The notes beneath the pieces are model-generated. The model searched no databases and was not told where the DNA came from. It saw nothing but the letters and a program-made list of their open reading frames with translations. From Bacteroidales bacterium (GTDB lineage Bacteria; Bacteroidota; Bacteroidia; Bacteroidales; WCHB1-69): DNA of 42,783 nt. Below are positions 35,279 through 42,783 of the stretch, one piece after another; positions within the stretch are counted from its first letter, which is position 1, and the number at the start of each line of letters is the position of its first letter. A program made the position numbers and the translations under genes. The DNA is taken from positions 1 through 42,783 of the forward strand of contig JAGCCZ010000014.1 of NCBI GenBank assembly GCA_017651425.1. The letters are read 5' to 3'.

Positions 35279-37474
35279 CTACATAATTTCAAAGGTGAGA
35301 TTAGCGGACTCATCGTAGAAGCCAGGGCCAAAGCTCTCGGCAAATTTACCGTCTTGACGGTATCCCAATGAATAAGGCGTTCCTCCAGAAGGTATATAAT
35401 AAGCCTGGAAAGGGCACTCTTTATCTTTATCCTTATTCTCCTCGTACCATTTTTTCACCAGTACCTGACTTTTTCGAATCAGATATTCGCTGTGTGTCTC
35501 CACAATGAATTGGACGCCTAATTCCTTGGATGCCTCTAAGAACATATCCGCCAAAAGGGATTGTAATTTAGGATGAAGATGGTTTTCGGGTTCTTCTACC
35601 GCAAGGACATAATCATCTGATTTGTTGTATTTAAAAAAATCAATGAACCCCTTGTAAGCCAAATTTTGTATGGCGAGCAGCACTGTAAAAATCTGGATGC
35701 AACCATAACCTTCATCAGCAATAGAGCGTTTTTTACCATTCTTTTCGAGAGAGATGGAACATCCTATTGTCACACCGTTAGCCACCACTGTCTCAATGGA
35801 ATAGGTATCGCATATCTCGAATTTTTGAAGCCATTTGCCAATAAACCCTTTTTCAAGTTCAATCAAACGATCTATTTCTTTTGTAAGACCTTCTCCAGCC
35901 TCGCCTTCTCTTCCATAGTATCCAGACTTCTCTTTCCATACTAATGACACTTTTTCAAACATATTTTGCAATTCAATGTTTGTTTTAATTTGCTGATTCA
36001 ATTCTGAATCCAATTTGTCAAAAGAATATAAGCGTTGAGCGATTGCCCTATTTGAACCTATGTGAGTGATGTTTGATACATACACCGGCACTTTTTCTAC
36101 AAGCAGCTCATCCCATAAAGCTTTTGCATAATCTTGCATTAAATTATAGATATTGTTTTTTATAAGTGGATCTGGCAATCCACAAATTTTAGTCATTTCG
36201 CCATTTGTAATATTGTTTTTTGCATAATCGGGATCAATCTTGCCATACAAATATGCCATTATCAAAAACACCACGGATTGTGTTTCCCCTTGATAAAAAT
36301 TTCCAACCTTCAACTGACGAAAGAGGCTATAATGGAACTCCTGATAAACATCTTCGTCTTGGAAAATATTACCTTTCTCATCTGAATGATTCATTTCTGA
36401 TCGATCTATCATAGCCAATTGTTTTGCATACACAAATGCACGATTATTAAAAGCACATAATTCTGTATTTAAACTCCCCTCCTCTGCGAGACAAAATTTT
36501 TCCATTGACATATAGTAGTCATAGAAATTATTGAAACTTGAATTATCAAAATCATTCAAGACAAAATTCAAACAGATATTCTCCTCTTCTGACAATTCGG
36601 CATTCATTAGTTTGGCCTCAACCACTTCTCGAACATTCTCTTTACTTGTTTCTTTTAAAAAACTCAACCAAGGTAGATAAAGTACTGAATTGTACTTGTA
36701 TAAGGCAACAATGTCATCATCTCCAAAAGTTTGCTGTTTCAGTATATCATCGAAAATCTTTTTTGTCTCTGCAGGAATATCTTTGCTACGATAATCGAAA
36801 TCGACTGGCAAAGCTTTTTTTATATGATTCAACCTCAATGAATATCCATCAATGATTTCTTGTAGTTTAGCAACTTCATTATCGTCGTACAAGTTGACAG
36901 CCACATTCTCTAAAAATTCTTTTTCCTTTTTAATCTTGTCTTCAAAATTCATCAAAATCGACCTTAATGCAACATCAATAAACGCATCTTTAATGGCATC
37001 CAAATCAATCTTATAAATAGGCTGATGACCCGCTTTGTAAAACGCCTTGCCATCCTCGCGTTGGAAGGAAACTTCTTTGAGTCTTCCATTTCGTCCCAAA
37101 ACATCACTGGAATCTTTTTCAAAGGACAGCGTAACTGTAACCTTTTCCATCAACAGTTTGGAATCTACTGTATATTGGAATGTAATCAGTCCATTCGTGT
37201 TTTTCTCATTCAGCACATTGTCGAAACCGCCAGTGTCTTTCATTCCTGCGGCAAAATCCAGCGGTTGAGCCAGGGCAGAACGTTTGTCCTTAGAAACCGT
37301 ATTCAAATAAGATTTCACCTTTGAAAGATAATCGCCCAACACCAGCATAGATTTCACTAAGGAACTCTTGCCAGAGCAGTTGCAGCCGGTTAGCATTGTG
37401 ATGGGAGCGATGTCGAAAGTAGCACCCTGTTCATTGAAAATCTTGAAGTTTTTAACCGTGTATTTCATATTCAA
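35279..37474 (-). CDS. AAA15/OLD-like ATPase with DUF3696-type C-terminus
   Basis: 731 residues. Walker A GCNCSGKS is at 30-37 right after a short beta strand (ITMLTG), as in SMC/ABC-type ATPases. The central 500 residues are mostly helical insertion. Walker B is LAVEEPENHLHP at 624-634, followed by VETHSEYLIRK at 658-668 (switch His). The C-terminal GKFAESFGPGFYDESANLTF resembles the end of DUF3696. No TOPRIM nuclease domain is present, which separates it from GajA and OLD proper. Such ATPases act as DNA- or infection-sensing parts of several anti-phage systems. First gene of a three-gene operon; the stop nearly touches the next start. Confidence 0.85.
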   Translation of the reverse strand: MNMKYTVKNFKIFNEQGATFDIAPITMLTGCNCSGKSSLVKSMLVLGDYLSKVKSYLNTVSKDKRSALAQPLDFAAGMKDTGGFDNVLNEKNTNGLITFQYTVDSKLLMEKVTVTLSFEKDSSDVLGRNGRLKEVSFQREDGKAFYKAGHQPIYKIDLDAIKDAFIDVALRSILMNFEDKIKKEKEFLENVAVNLYDDNEVAKLQEIIDGYSLRLNHIKKALPVDFDYRSKDIPAETKKIFDDILKQQTFGDDDIVALYKYNSVLYLPWLSFLKETSKENVREVVEAKLMNAELSEEENICLNFVLNDFDNSSFNNFYDYYMSMEKFCLAEEGSLNTELCAFNNRAFVYAKQLAMIDRSEMNHSDEKGNIFQDEDVYQEFHYSLFRQLKVGNFYQGETQSVVFLIMAYLYGKIDPDYAKNNITNGEMTKICGLPDPLIKNNIYNLMQDYAKALWDELLVEKVPVYVSNITHIGSNRAIAQRLYSFDKLDSELNQQIKTNIELQNMFEKVSLVWKEKSGYYGREGEAGEGLTKEIDRLIELEKGFIGKWLQKFEICDTYSIETVVANGVTIGCSISLEKNGKKRSIADEGYGCIQIFTVLLAIQNLAYKGFIDFFKYNKSDDYVLAVEEPENHLHPKLQSLLADMFLEASKELGVQFIVETHSEYLIRKSQVLVKKWYEENKDKDKECPFQAYYIPSGGTPYSLGYRQDGKFAESFGPGFYDESANLTFEIM

Positions 37475-37500
37475 ATTGTTTTTGTCTTAAAACGATTCTG

Positions 37501-37508
37501 CAAAAGTA
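37501..37508 (-). promoter_or_regulatory. -7 box (TACTTTTG) of the ATPase operon
   Basis: Minus-strand TACTTTTG, 26 nt upstream of the ATG at 37474. The TGTGCA palindrome at 37554-37570 is 45 bp further upstream. Confidence 0.45.
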
Positions 37509-37553
37509 GAAAATTTTCTCTTTGCTTTTTCGGCCGCAAAAAAACTATTGACT

Positions 37554-37570
37554 TGTGCATTGAATGCACA
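37554..37570. promoter_or_regulatory. Palindrome TGTGCATT-G-AATGCACA, candidate operator
   Basis: Perfect 8-bp arms. It lies in the 362-bp divergent region between the ATPase operon and the helicase operon. A second site with the same half-sites is at 37653-37671. Confidence 0.55.
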
Positions 37571-37652
37571 CAGATCTTTTTTCAGCACAAGATGAGATGA
37601 AAAAACGCTATTTTTGCAACCACTAGTTAAATTAAAATTAACAAAAGGCGTG

Positions 37653-37671
37653 TGTGCAGATACAATGCACA
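37653..37671. promoter_or_regulatory. Second TGTGCA-N7-TGCACA site
   Basis: TGTGCA (37653-37658) and TGCACA (37666-37671), the latter within AATGCACA, exactly the half-site of the palindrome at 37554. Both being in one short divergent region suggests binding by one dimeric regulator, for example the WYL protein at 40776-41792. The rest of this intergenic stretch is AT-rich; TATTTTTG at 37609-37616 could be a plus-strand -7 box with a long leader. Confidence 0.5.
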
Positions 37672-37836
37672 AATATGCAATTATTTTGCACCGTCAAAAA
37701 ACGAAAGTATTACAAATGTACAATATTGTTTTATCATAGCAGCAATTAGCGGGAACTCAGTACCACATGTTTTGAGGATTGGTCTGGTTACATAAGAATA
37801 GAAATATAGTTAATCTTTAAATCAACAACTAACAAT

Positions 37837-38949
37837 ATGCCCGTCAAATTAGTGACTATTAATGATTTGGACGATTCGCAAATAGGGGTTGTAAAGATGC
37901 AACCATTTGATGGTTCCGTGTTTGTCAGTGGTCCTCCGGGATCCGGCAAAACCAGCGTAGCGATTCTACGCACTCGAATGCTGCTCGACAACGGTGTGTC
38001 CAATGTGTTGTTTCTCCTTTATAACCATTCTCTATATGGCTATTTGAAAAAAATCTTTTCCAAGATGAATATCCGACAGAATGTCAATATAGAGACCAAG
38101 GATATTTTCTTTTGGAATCTGTATGGTTCATTGGGGTATCGTTTTCCAAAAGGCTTTAACTATGAGGATAAGTACTACCAGATTTTGAATAGTCTTAACG
38201 AAATAAATGAATCTGATTTACCAAAATATACTCTATTGATATTAGACGAAAGTCAAGACTTTTCCCGAATGGAGCTACAATTGCTAAGAAAGATGTCCAA
38301 TAGAATGGTGGTTTTGGCAGATTTTGACCAACAAGTGTATGGTAAGACGGTGGACGCATCTTGTTTTTCCGACCTTCCCCATCGAGAATTGAACACTATA
38401 TATCGGTTTGGCAAGGAAATTGCGCGAATCGCGCAGCCTTTTTCTTCGTCTGGAATCAACTTGGAGAGAAAAGTCACCAAGAGAGGTAATACTCCTGCCT
38501 ACAAAGTGGTCACTACAACTTTAAAAGAATTGGACGTTATGTGCCAAATCATCAAGAACAAAACTGTTGCAGATGGAACTATGGCCATATTAGCACCAAA
38601 ACGTGACCAATTACAAGATCTTTCCAGAAAATTGTCGGCAAAACGTATTGATCACTTCTTTGCGGAATATAACAACAGGAATTTGAGAGATTATGACTAC
38701 GACTCAAAACGCCCACTCCTAATTACGGCCCTCAGCGCAAAAGGAATGGAATTTGACACGGTTGTTCTGTATCAATTTAACGAATACGATGTGTTTGGAG
38801 ACATTAACAAGATGATTTATCTAAGTTTGACCCGAACCTGCGGCGAACTATACGTGATTCAGACAGAAAAAACATGTCATTCCCTAAAAAACCTTCCTGG
38901 TTTAAAGATTATGGATGAACATAATGAATCTGATATTAATGATTTTTAA
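37837..38949 (+). CDS. Minimal UvrD-like superfamily 1 helicase/ATPase
   Basis: 370 residues. Walker A GPPGSGKTS at 32-40 (VFVSGPPGSGKTSVAILRTR), Walker B/motif II LLILDESQDFS at about 131-141, motif III-like VVLADFDQQVYGK, motif V ITALSAKGMEFDTVVL at about 299-314 and motif VI-like MIYLSLTRTCGELYVI at about 328-343. The protein is half the length of UvrD/Rep: it lacks the large 1B/2B insertions, so it resembles the short UvrD-like ATPases of defence loci. Cytoplasmic. 10 nt before the 610-residue gene, clearly one operon. Confidence 0.85.
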   Translation: MPVKLVTINDLDDSQIGVVKMQPFDGSVFVSGPPGSGKTSVAILRTRMLLDNGVSNVLFLLYNHSLYGYLKKIFSKMNIRQNVNIETKDIFFWNLYGSLGYRFPKGFNYEDKYYQILNSLNEINESDLPKYTLLILDESQDFSRMELQLLRKMSNRMVVLADFDQQVYGKTVDASCFSDLPHRELNTIYRFGKEIARIAQPFSSSGINLERKVTKRGNTPAYKVVTTTLKELDVMCQIIKNKTVADGTMAILAPKRDQLQDLSRKLSAKRIDHFFAEYNNRNLRDYDYDSKRPLLITALSAKGMEFDTVVLYQFNEYDVFGDINKMIYLSLTRTCGELYVIQTEKTCHSLKNLPGLKIMDEHNESDINDF

Positions 38950-38959
38950 TCTCTTGAAT

Positions 38960-40792
38960 ATGACAACAATAAAAACCAACATAAATAGACTATTTGAACT
39001 TATCGGTAACGGATATGGCGAAAAAAAGAACATAGAGCTGAAAAAGGGAGATTGTGAAATCGAATTTGAGGGCTATTGGCATTGCTGTGAAAAAGAAATC
39101 CTGCTATATAGTTCAATTCAACGAATCACATTGCCGGACATGTCGTTTTATCCACAAATAAAAAGTTTATATGGCGTACCTGCAGGTGTTCTCTCTGTTC
39201 GAAGTCCCAAAATAATTGATAAAGTTGAGAAAAAAGTACGGAAATCGAACCGCGACTCTCGCCACATCATGCTTCGTCGTGCATTGCTATATGCAACGGC
39301 ATGGTACATCAAATCCTTACCTGATTTTGAAGATGAAAATCTATACGTTATCAAGGATGTTGTAAACACACTTCTTCATAATAAAGATGGATTATCAGCC
39401 GCATTGCTCTACGAACTGCTGTCCACCAAGCACTTCCCTGAAGAGCAACCCAAAAAGATTAGTTTATCTAACACTCATTATGAGTTTTCCTGCCTTTGGC
39501 TTGCGAAAAAAATTGGAATATTACTCTTTAAAGGGAATAAATTGCCAGACGATTGCAGGGAGTGGTTTATAGCTTTGAGAGATAATCCATCTCAATTACC
39601 GACAAAGACACCTGTCCCGTTACAAGACTATGCGACATTTATCATGGCTTATGTGTTAGTTCTGAAGGCAATTGCAGGAGAAAACGTCTCCGTTGAGAGA
39701 CTTAGAATACTTTCTTCAGAGTTCTGTGCTGGGCAGCGACAGCAACAAGTCGTATTCATTTCATTACTATTGTGGGGCATATATCAGTCTGTCGCCGACC
39801 ATTATTACTTTGCAAATAATGCAAAACCCATAATGACAGTTCTTGAAAAGGCCGCTTTTTTATTGTCCACAAACTGCACGTCGGATCTGACCTCTGAATG
39901 GGAAATCGCCTTTCAAGCATTACGGACTATTGATCCGAAGGAGAATTGCGTAAACTATTATCAGACCAAATTCCCTTCTTTGCGCGGACGGAAGTGGTAT
40001 GATTTTTCCGTCGAATGCAGATCAAAAATGAAAGACGAGGTGGCACTATTGCCGCCCGATCTTTCAGCCGAATTTCTCTCTGTTAACCAAAGAGTTTTTG
40101 ACATTGAAACAAAAGCGCCATCTTGCGTGTTTTTGATTGATGAGACATTTGAAGCCGACTTTGAAAAATACAAGTTCTCCTACATCTGCAAAAAGTCGAA
40201 CGGTAAAGAGGATATTGTTCTCAGAAACTATTCCTCCAAAGGAAAACTCGAAGTGGTCGCTTTTTCGGATTGGGAATCGACTCAAGCAACATTTCCCTTC
40301 CCGGTCAATTATCGGATTTGTCCAATCGTATGCCCCAAAAGCAAAGTGTGGATTGTTCAGCTTTCCGAGAAAAAAGGGTTCAATTCATTTGTACAATCAT
40401 TATTAAAGCAAGCTTATTCTGCAGAAAAACCCGAGTTGATCCTGATAGTTTATCATGTAGATTCCACAAAGCAGGATTCAGCTGATGGCATTATTTCTGA
40501 AATCCAATCATCACATTCAGACAATCAAATCGCCATTCTTCAACGGAAGCTGGAGATGTTGTTTCCATCAAGCAAGGTATCAATTATTTCGCATGATGAC
40601 GAACAAACAATATGGGAATCGGTCACCTTTGGCGAAAAGATTCTTGAGCAATATGATTTCTCAGACATAAGCATATTGGAGTTTCGCGGCAAAAGAGCCC
40701 GAAAAGAACCTGCGTCATTCATCTTGCGAATGATCCGAGATGTAGTGGTTTACGATGACCAGATGAAGTATATGTTTATGAATCTGCGTTAG
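38960..40792 (+). CDS. Unrecognised 610-residue protein paired with the helicase
   Basis: From the ATG at 38960 (MTTIKTNINRLFELIG); an in-frame ATG at 38915 lies in the helicase gene and would add a hydrophobic stretch of 15 residues. The N-terminal half is helical with a few Cys (EFEGYWHCCEKE). The C-terminal part (about 430-610) has an alpha/beta pattern (ELILIVYHVDSTKQ, KVSIISHDDEQTIWE, SILEFRGKRARK). I see no Walker, HExxH, PD-ExK or HNH motif. AT-rich. Its last 17 nt overlap the end of the convergent WYL gene. Function unknown; partner of the helicase by position. Confidence 0.75.
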   Translation: MTTIKTNINRLFELIGNGYGEKKNIELKKGDCEIEFEGYWHCCEKEILLYSSIQRITLPDMSFYPQIKSLYGVPAGVLSVRSPKIIDKVEKKVRKSNRDSRHIMLRRALLYATAWYIKSLPDFEDENLYVIKDVVNTLLHNKDGLSAALLYELLSTKHFPEEQPKKISLSNTHYEFSCLWLAKKIGILLFKGNKLPDDCREWFIALRDNPSQLPTKTPVPLQDYATFIMAYVLVLKAIAGENVSVERLRILSSEFCAGQRQQQVVFISLLLWGIYQSVADHYYFANNAKPIMTVLEKAAFLLSTNCTSDLTSEWEIAFQALRTIDPKENCVNYYQTKFPSLRGRKWYDFSVECRSKMKDEVALLPPDLSAEFLSVNQRVFDIETKAPSCVFLIDETFEADFEKYKFSYICKKSNGKEDIVLRNYSSKGKLEVVAFSDWESTQATFPFPVNYRICPIVCPKSKVWIVQLSEKKGFNSFVQSLLKQAYSAEKPELILIVYHVDSTKQDSADGIISEIQSSHSDNQIAILQRKLEMLFPSSKVSIISHDDEQTIWESVTFGEKILEQYDFSDISILEFRGKRARKEPASFILRMIRDVVVYDDQMKYMFMNLR

Positions 40793-41792
40793 ATGCTTCC
40801 ATTTTCTCGACAGCCGTTTTTAGTCGTCTGTTGAGTTCTGCTCGAAGTAGTCCCGTTTCATCAGAAACCAGTCTTATTTTATCAAGGTGGGAAAAGATTG
40901 CTGTGGCTAATTCCTTGTTGAAAATCACTTTCATTGAATAGTATCCTGGTTTTCCTGTCACCGGCTTCAATGTATCGTGAATGGGGTTGGATTCGAAATA
41001 CCCAATATAGTCGTCATCCACTTGCAAAACGATTTTTTCAAGGACTCCATCCTTGTAATGGGTCACTCCTACAATGTCATCAAAGAACCCTTCCTGATAA
41101 TCAATTCCACTCTCAACGAAAGGCTGTTTGCTCAATTTGATTTTCCCTTTGATTCTGTCAAGGGCATAATTGGGAATATAGTTAAGATTCTCCACATAGC
41201 CAAACACATACCAGCGGTGGTTGTATTGCTTAAGAAAATGCGGCGACATTGTGATGACCAGTTCGTCCAGATTGTAGGGCTTATACCGGAATTCTATTGG
41301 TTTTTTTGCAGAAATCGCGTTTAAGATCTGTAAGAAGTATTTCATACCCAACACATTTTGGTTCTGCTGAAAGCTCACAATTGATTTGATGTTTTCATTA
41401 TCTTGGAATTCAGAAGACAATTTCTCAGCAATGTCCTGTATCCACTCAAACGGTTCACCTGCAAATTGACTGAGAAATGAGATAGCATCCTTCAACTTCG
41501 CCAATTCATTTTGGCTGAGCGTCCTATTCCGAATAGAGAAGTTTGGGTCAGAATAACGAATAATTATTCTTTGCCCATCACGTTCGCGCAGAATTGGTGC
41601 ATTATAATGATCCTCTAAGTAATTGAGATCATCGTACAATTGACGTCGTTGGATACCACCTTCTCCGAAGCACTCATAAATTGCGTCATTGCAGGCTTCT
41701 AGTAGTTCTTGTGCGTGATATACTTTCCTGGTATTTCCCAAGCAGCGGTCAATAGTCTCATAACGTAACAGAGCGTGTTTGTTGTCGGGCAT
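40776..41792 (-). CDS. WYL-domain transcriptional regulator
   Basis: 338 residues from MPDNKHALLRYETIDRCL at 41792, the usual start of this family; an upstream ATG at 41897 gives 35 more residues and is placed just after a promoter box, so it is a real alternative. N-terminal winged helix at about 1-75 (YDDLNYLEDHYNAPI). WYL domain at about 155-230 with KPIEFRYKPYN and HRWYVFGYVENLNYIPNYALDRI. A C-terminal extension follows. WYL regulators bind nucleic-acid ligands and often repress phage-defence operons (CapW, BrxR are known cases). Tail-to-tail overlap with the 610-residue gene suggests long association. Confidence 0.88.
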   Translation of the reverse strand: MPDNKHALLRYETIDRCLGNTRKVYHAQELLEACNDAIYECFGEGGIQRRQLYDDLNYLEDHYNAPILRERDGQRIIIRYSDPNFSIRNRTLSQNELAKLKDAISFLSQFAGEPFEWIQDIAEKLSSEFQDNENIKSIVSFQQNQNVLGMKYFLQILNAISAKKPIEFRYKPYNLDELVITMSPHFLKQYNHRWYVFGYVENLNYIPNYALDRIKGKIKLSKQPFVESGIDYQEGFFDDIVGVTHYKDGVLEKIVLQVDDDYIGYFESNPIHDTLKPVTGKPGYYSMKVIFNKELATAIFSHLDKIRLVSDETGLLRAELNRRLKTAVEKMEASNADS

Positions 41793-41922
41793 ATTTTGAG
41801 GATTGTTTCGAAAACAAAAATTGTGATTTAATATTTGCCGCAGATAAGACGTTGGCTCAACGCCTTTAATAATATGTCTGCAAACCATCCCTAACACGGC
41901 TGCCGCACCACGGTTTGCGCTG

Positions 41923-41930
41923 CAAAAATA
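41923..41930 (-). promoter_or_regulatory. -7 box (TATTTTTG) of the WYL gene
   Basis: Minus-strand TATTTTTG, 25 nt upstream of the ATG at 41897 and 130 nt upstream of the preferred start at 41792. Either the longer protein is made or the mRNA has a long leader. Confidence 0.4.
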
Positions 41931-41963
41931 ACAATTTATCCTTAATTAATCGTCCCCTTATGC

Positions 41964-42019
41964 AAAAAAAATGCCCGCACACCTACGGCGTGCGTCCGTT
42001 CGTGCGCGGGCATTTTTTT
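41964..42019. repeat. Long hairpin flanked by A8 and T7, with cassette-leader repeat in its loop
   Basis: A8-TGCCCGC at 41964-41978 pairs with GCGGGCA-T7 at 42006-42019. The loop contains CCTACGGCGTGCG, a fragment of the dispersed leader repeat of the Rhs cassettes. The A/T flanks make it look like a bidirectional terminator, but it lies between two divergent genes where none is needed; it may shield the island from flanking transcription. Confidence 0.65.
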
Positions 42020-42030
42020 CTACCAAGCCC

Positions 42031-42187
42031 TTCAGCCCTAACGGGCTGAATCGCGGAGGGAAGCCACAACCTCTGTCACAAGCGGATACGCCCACTTAAT
42101 TCCTTATTCTCTTAACACCTTCAGCCCTAAAGGGCAGAAACAGGGAGATAAGCCACAACCTCTGTCACAAGCGGATACGCCCTCTTA
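42031..42187. repeat. Tandem pair of ~68-bp repeats
   Basis: Copies at about 42031-42098 and 42120-42187. Both start with TTCAGCCCTAA; the first forms a perfect hairpin TTCAGCCC-TAAC-GGGCTGAA. Both contain the same 33 nt, starting AAGCCACAACCTCTG, at 42061-42093 and 42150-42182. Only two copies, no spacer-repeat regularity, so not CRISPR. Confidence 0.8.
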
Positions 42188-42222
42188 GTTTCTTAATTTC
42201 TTAGTTTCTTAATTTCTTAACT
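42184..42222. repeat. TTCTTAATTTCTTAG tandem repeat
   Basis: Two and a half tandem units; the reverse complement occurs at 6101-6127 behind the T9SS cargo gene. Part of the 667-bp gap between the WYL and ORF6N genes, which otherwise holds the repeats listed and about 90 nt of unassigned sequence. Confidence 0.65.
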
Positions 42223-42314
42223 CCCCATAAGGCCAACTGCTTCCAGCCATTCTGTGCCGAATCAGAGCGGTTTCGCGTCCCAACACTCCATTTCCTCCGA
42301 AATAAAATTCAAAA

Positions 42315-42343
42315 ATTAACAATTAAAAGATGTAATTGTTAAT
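42315..42343. promoter_or_regulatory. 11-bp palindrome upstream of the ORF6N gene
   Basis: ATTAACAATTA and TAATTGTTAAT around a 7-nt centre. It lies 75 bp upstream of the -7 box at 42418 and may be an operator for the KilA-N/ORF6N-type regulator. Confidence 0.4.
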
Positions 42344-42417
42344 ATAATTTTGTAATATCCTGATTATTAGTTGAAAAAAATTTACACAAAGCACTTGACA
42401 AGCACTACTATTAATTA

Positions 42418-42425
42418 TATCTTTG
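42418..42425 (+). promoter_or_regulatory. -7 box (TATCTTTG) of the ORF6N gene
   Basis: Exact TAnnTTTG match, 34 nt before the ATG at 42460. The same octamer precedes the RhuM gene and the orphan Rhs tip at 1863. Confidence 0.5.
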
Positions 42426-42459
42426 TTGAAAAATCATTAACAACACAATCAACAATAAT

Positions 42460-42711
42460 ATGACAAACATTACAGAAGTAGAAAACAGGATCATCACCCT
42501 GCGCGGACAGCAGGTGATATTAGCCAACCACGTTGCAGAACTCTATGGAGTGGAAACGAGAGAAGTCAATCAGGCTATTAAGAATAACCCTAACAAGTTT
42601 CCCAATGGATATATTTTGGAGCTTGACAAGAAAGAAAAAGATGAGAGGGTGACTAAAAAGCAACTTTACGGTCACCCTCTTTTTCATAGCAAAGAGTTCC
42701 AAGCAAGCTGA
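42460..42711 (+). pseudogene. ORF6N-domain DNA-binding protein, probably truncated
   Basis: 83 residues. Residues 5-58 match the ORF6N domain (IITLRGQQVILANHVAELYG, NQAIKNNPNKFPNGYILEL). ORF6N proteins are normally 150-200 residues and go on with a LPxAFTExGLYML block; here the homology stops after KDERVTK and the frame ends 16 residues later. The break coincides with a long hairpin (42644-42685). So it looks like a truncated relic, although a short DNA-binding protein may still be made. ORF6N domains come from phage antirepressors (KilA-N/Bro group). The 72 nt after the stop to the window end show no gene I recognise. Confidence 0.65.
42644..42685 (+). terminator. Hairpin plus T-run inside the ORF6N frame
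   Basis: AGAGGGTGAC (42644-42653) pairs perfectly with GTCACCCTCT (42671-42680); TAAA/TTTA extend the stem inside, and five T's follow from 42680. It has the form of an intrinsic terminator, placed exactly where the ORF6N homology ends. Confidence 0.6.
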
Positions 42712-42783
42712 AGTGCACAAAGTGAAGACTCGCCGTATAAAACAAACGACGTCTTGGTGCGCTTGATCTTGTCCATTTTGCCT

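Noticed and set aside
37609..37671. Small RNA starting at the TATTTTTG box in the divergent region
   Set aside because: No terminator or stable fold beyond the operator-like palindromes could be seen.
35279..38949. Gabija system (GajA ATPase with GajB UvrD helicase)
   Set aside because: The ATPase ends in a DUF3696-like region without TOPRIM residues, the helicase is only 370 residues, and the genes are on opposite strands.
42031..42187. Possible CRISPR array
   Set aside because: Only two copies, with spacing that is itself repeat-like, hairpins of a different kind, and no cas gene in the window.

Overview
The window looks like a chromosomal segment of a Bacteroidota bacterium, most likely a Bacteroidales with a type IX secretion system (T9SS). 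The signs are two secreted proteins ending in T9SS type A sorting domains, many short lipoproteins with SPII lipoboxes, -7 promoter boxes of the TAnnTTTG type in front of most genes, a LytTR regulator with a membrane-spanning N-terminus, a BatA/VWA protein, PepD and a Bacteroidota-type integrase relic. This is inference from family content; no 16S or marker tree is possible here.

Region 1 (1-19.98 kb) is a polymorphic-toxin (Rhs/SpvB) locus. Its centre is one complete 3105-residue SpvB/FG-GAP/YD-repeat protein (6148-15465) ending in an AT-rich toxin tip with an HEEQH motif and followed 4 nt later by an exported candidate immunity protein. Around it lie short orphan cassettes. Each has its own start codon, a short leader, the last 62 residues of the Rhs core (almost identical at DNA level), a different tip and an exported candidate immunity gene: a caspase-like H/C tip on the minus strand (943-1863), a homologue of the main tip that has lost the first His of HExxH (16074 onward), and an M91-like HEFVH tip (17882-18973). 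A fifth cassette runs off the left edge (1-324, minus) and a decayed ghost remains at 19626-19976. The leaders of several cassettes consist of dispersed DNA repeats that stay in frame. Upstream are a LytTR regulator, an internally deleted integrase, a lipoprotein with an internal composition break, and a LamG-like T9SS cargo protein.

Region 2 (19.9-31.5 kb) is mostly ordinary: a giant multidomain T9SS surface protein (1879 aa), a TPR lipoprotein-like or periplasmic protein, dUTPase (dut), a BatA/VWA membrane protein and the dipeptidase PepD, closed by a strong intrinsic terminator. Palindromic dispersed repeats sit between genes, and one lies in frame inside the sorting domain of the 1879-residue protein.

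Region 3 (31.6-42.8 kb) is AT-rich and reads as an accessory, probably anti-phage, island bounded by two DNA-binding genes of phage-related type (RhuM with a PLD-like C-terminus, and a truncated ORF6N gene). Inside are a three-gene minus-strand operon (AAA/OLD-like DUF3696-type ATPase, an unrecognised 340-residue protein with an HDR motif, and a small HEVGH metallopeptidase), and divergently a two-gene plus-strand operon (minimal UvrD-like helicase plus an unrecognised 610-residue protein) whose 3' end overlaps a convergent WYL-domain regulator. The divergent intergenic region carries two copies of a TGTGCA...TGCACA inverted repeat, which suggests one regulator controls both operons. I do not recognise this gene set as a named defence system, and it is the best candidate for something undescribed together with the Rhs cassette array.
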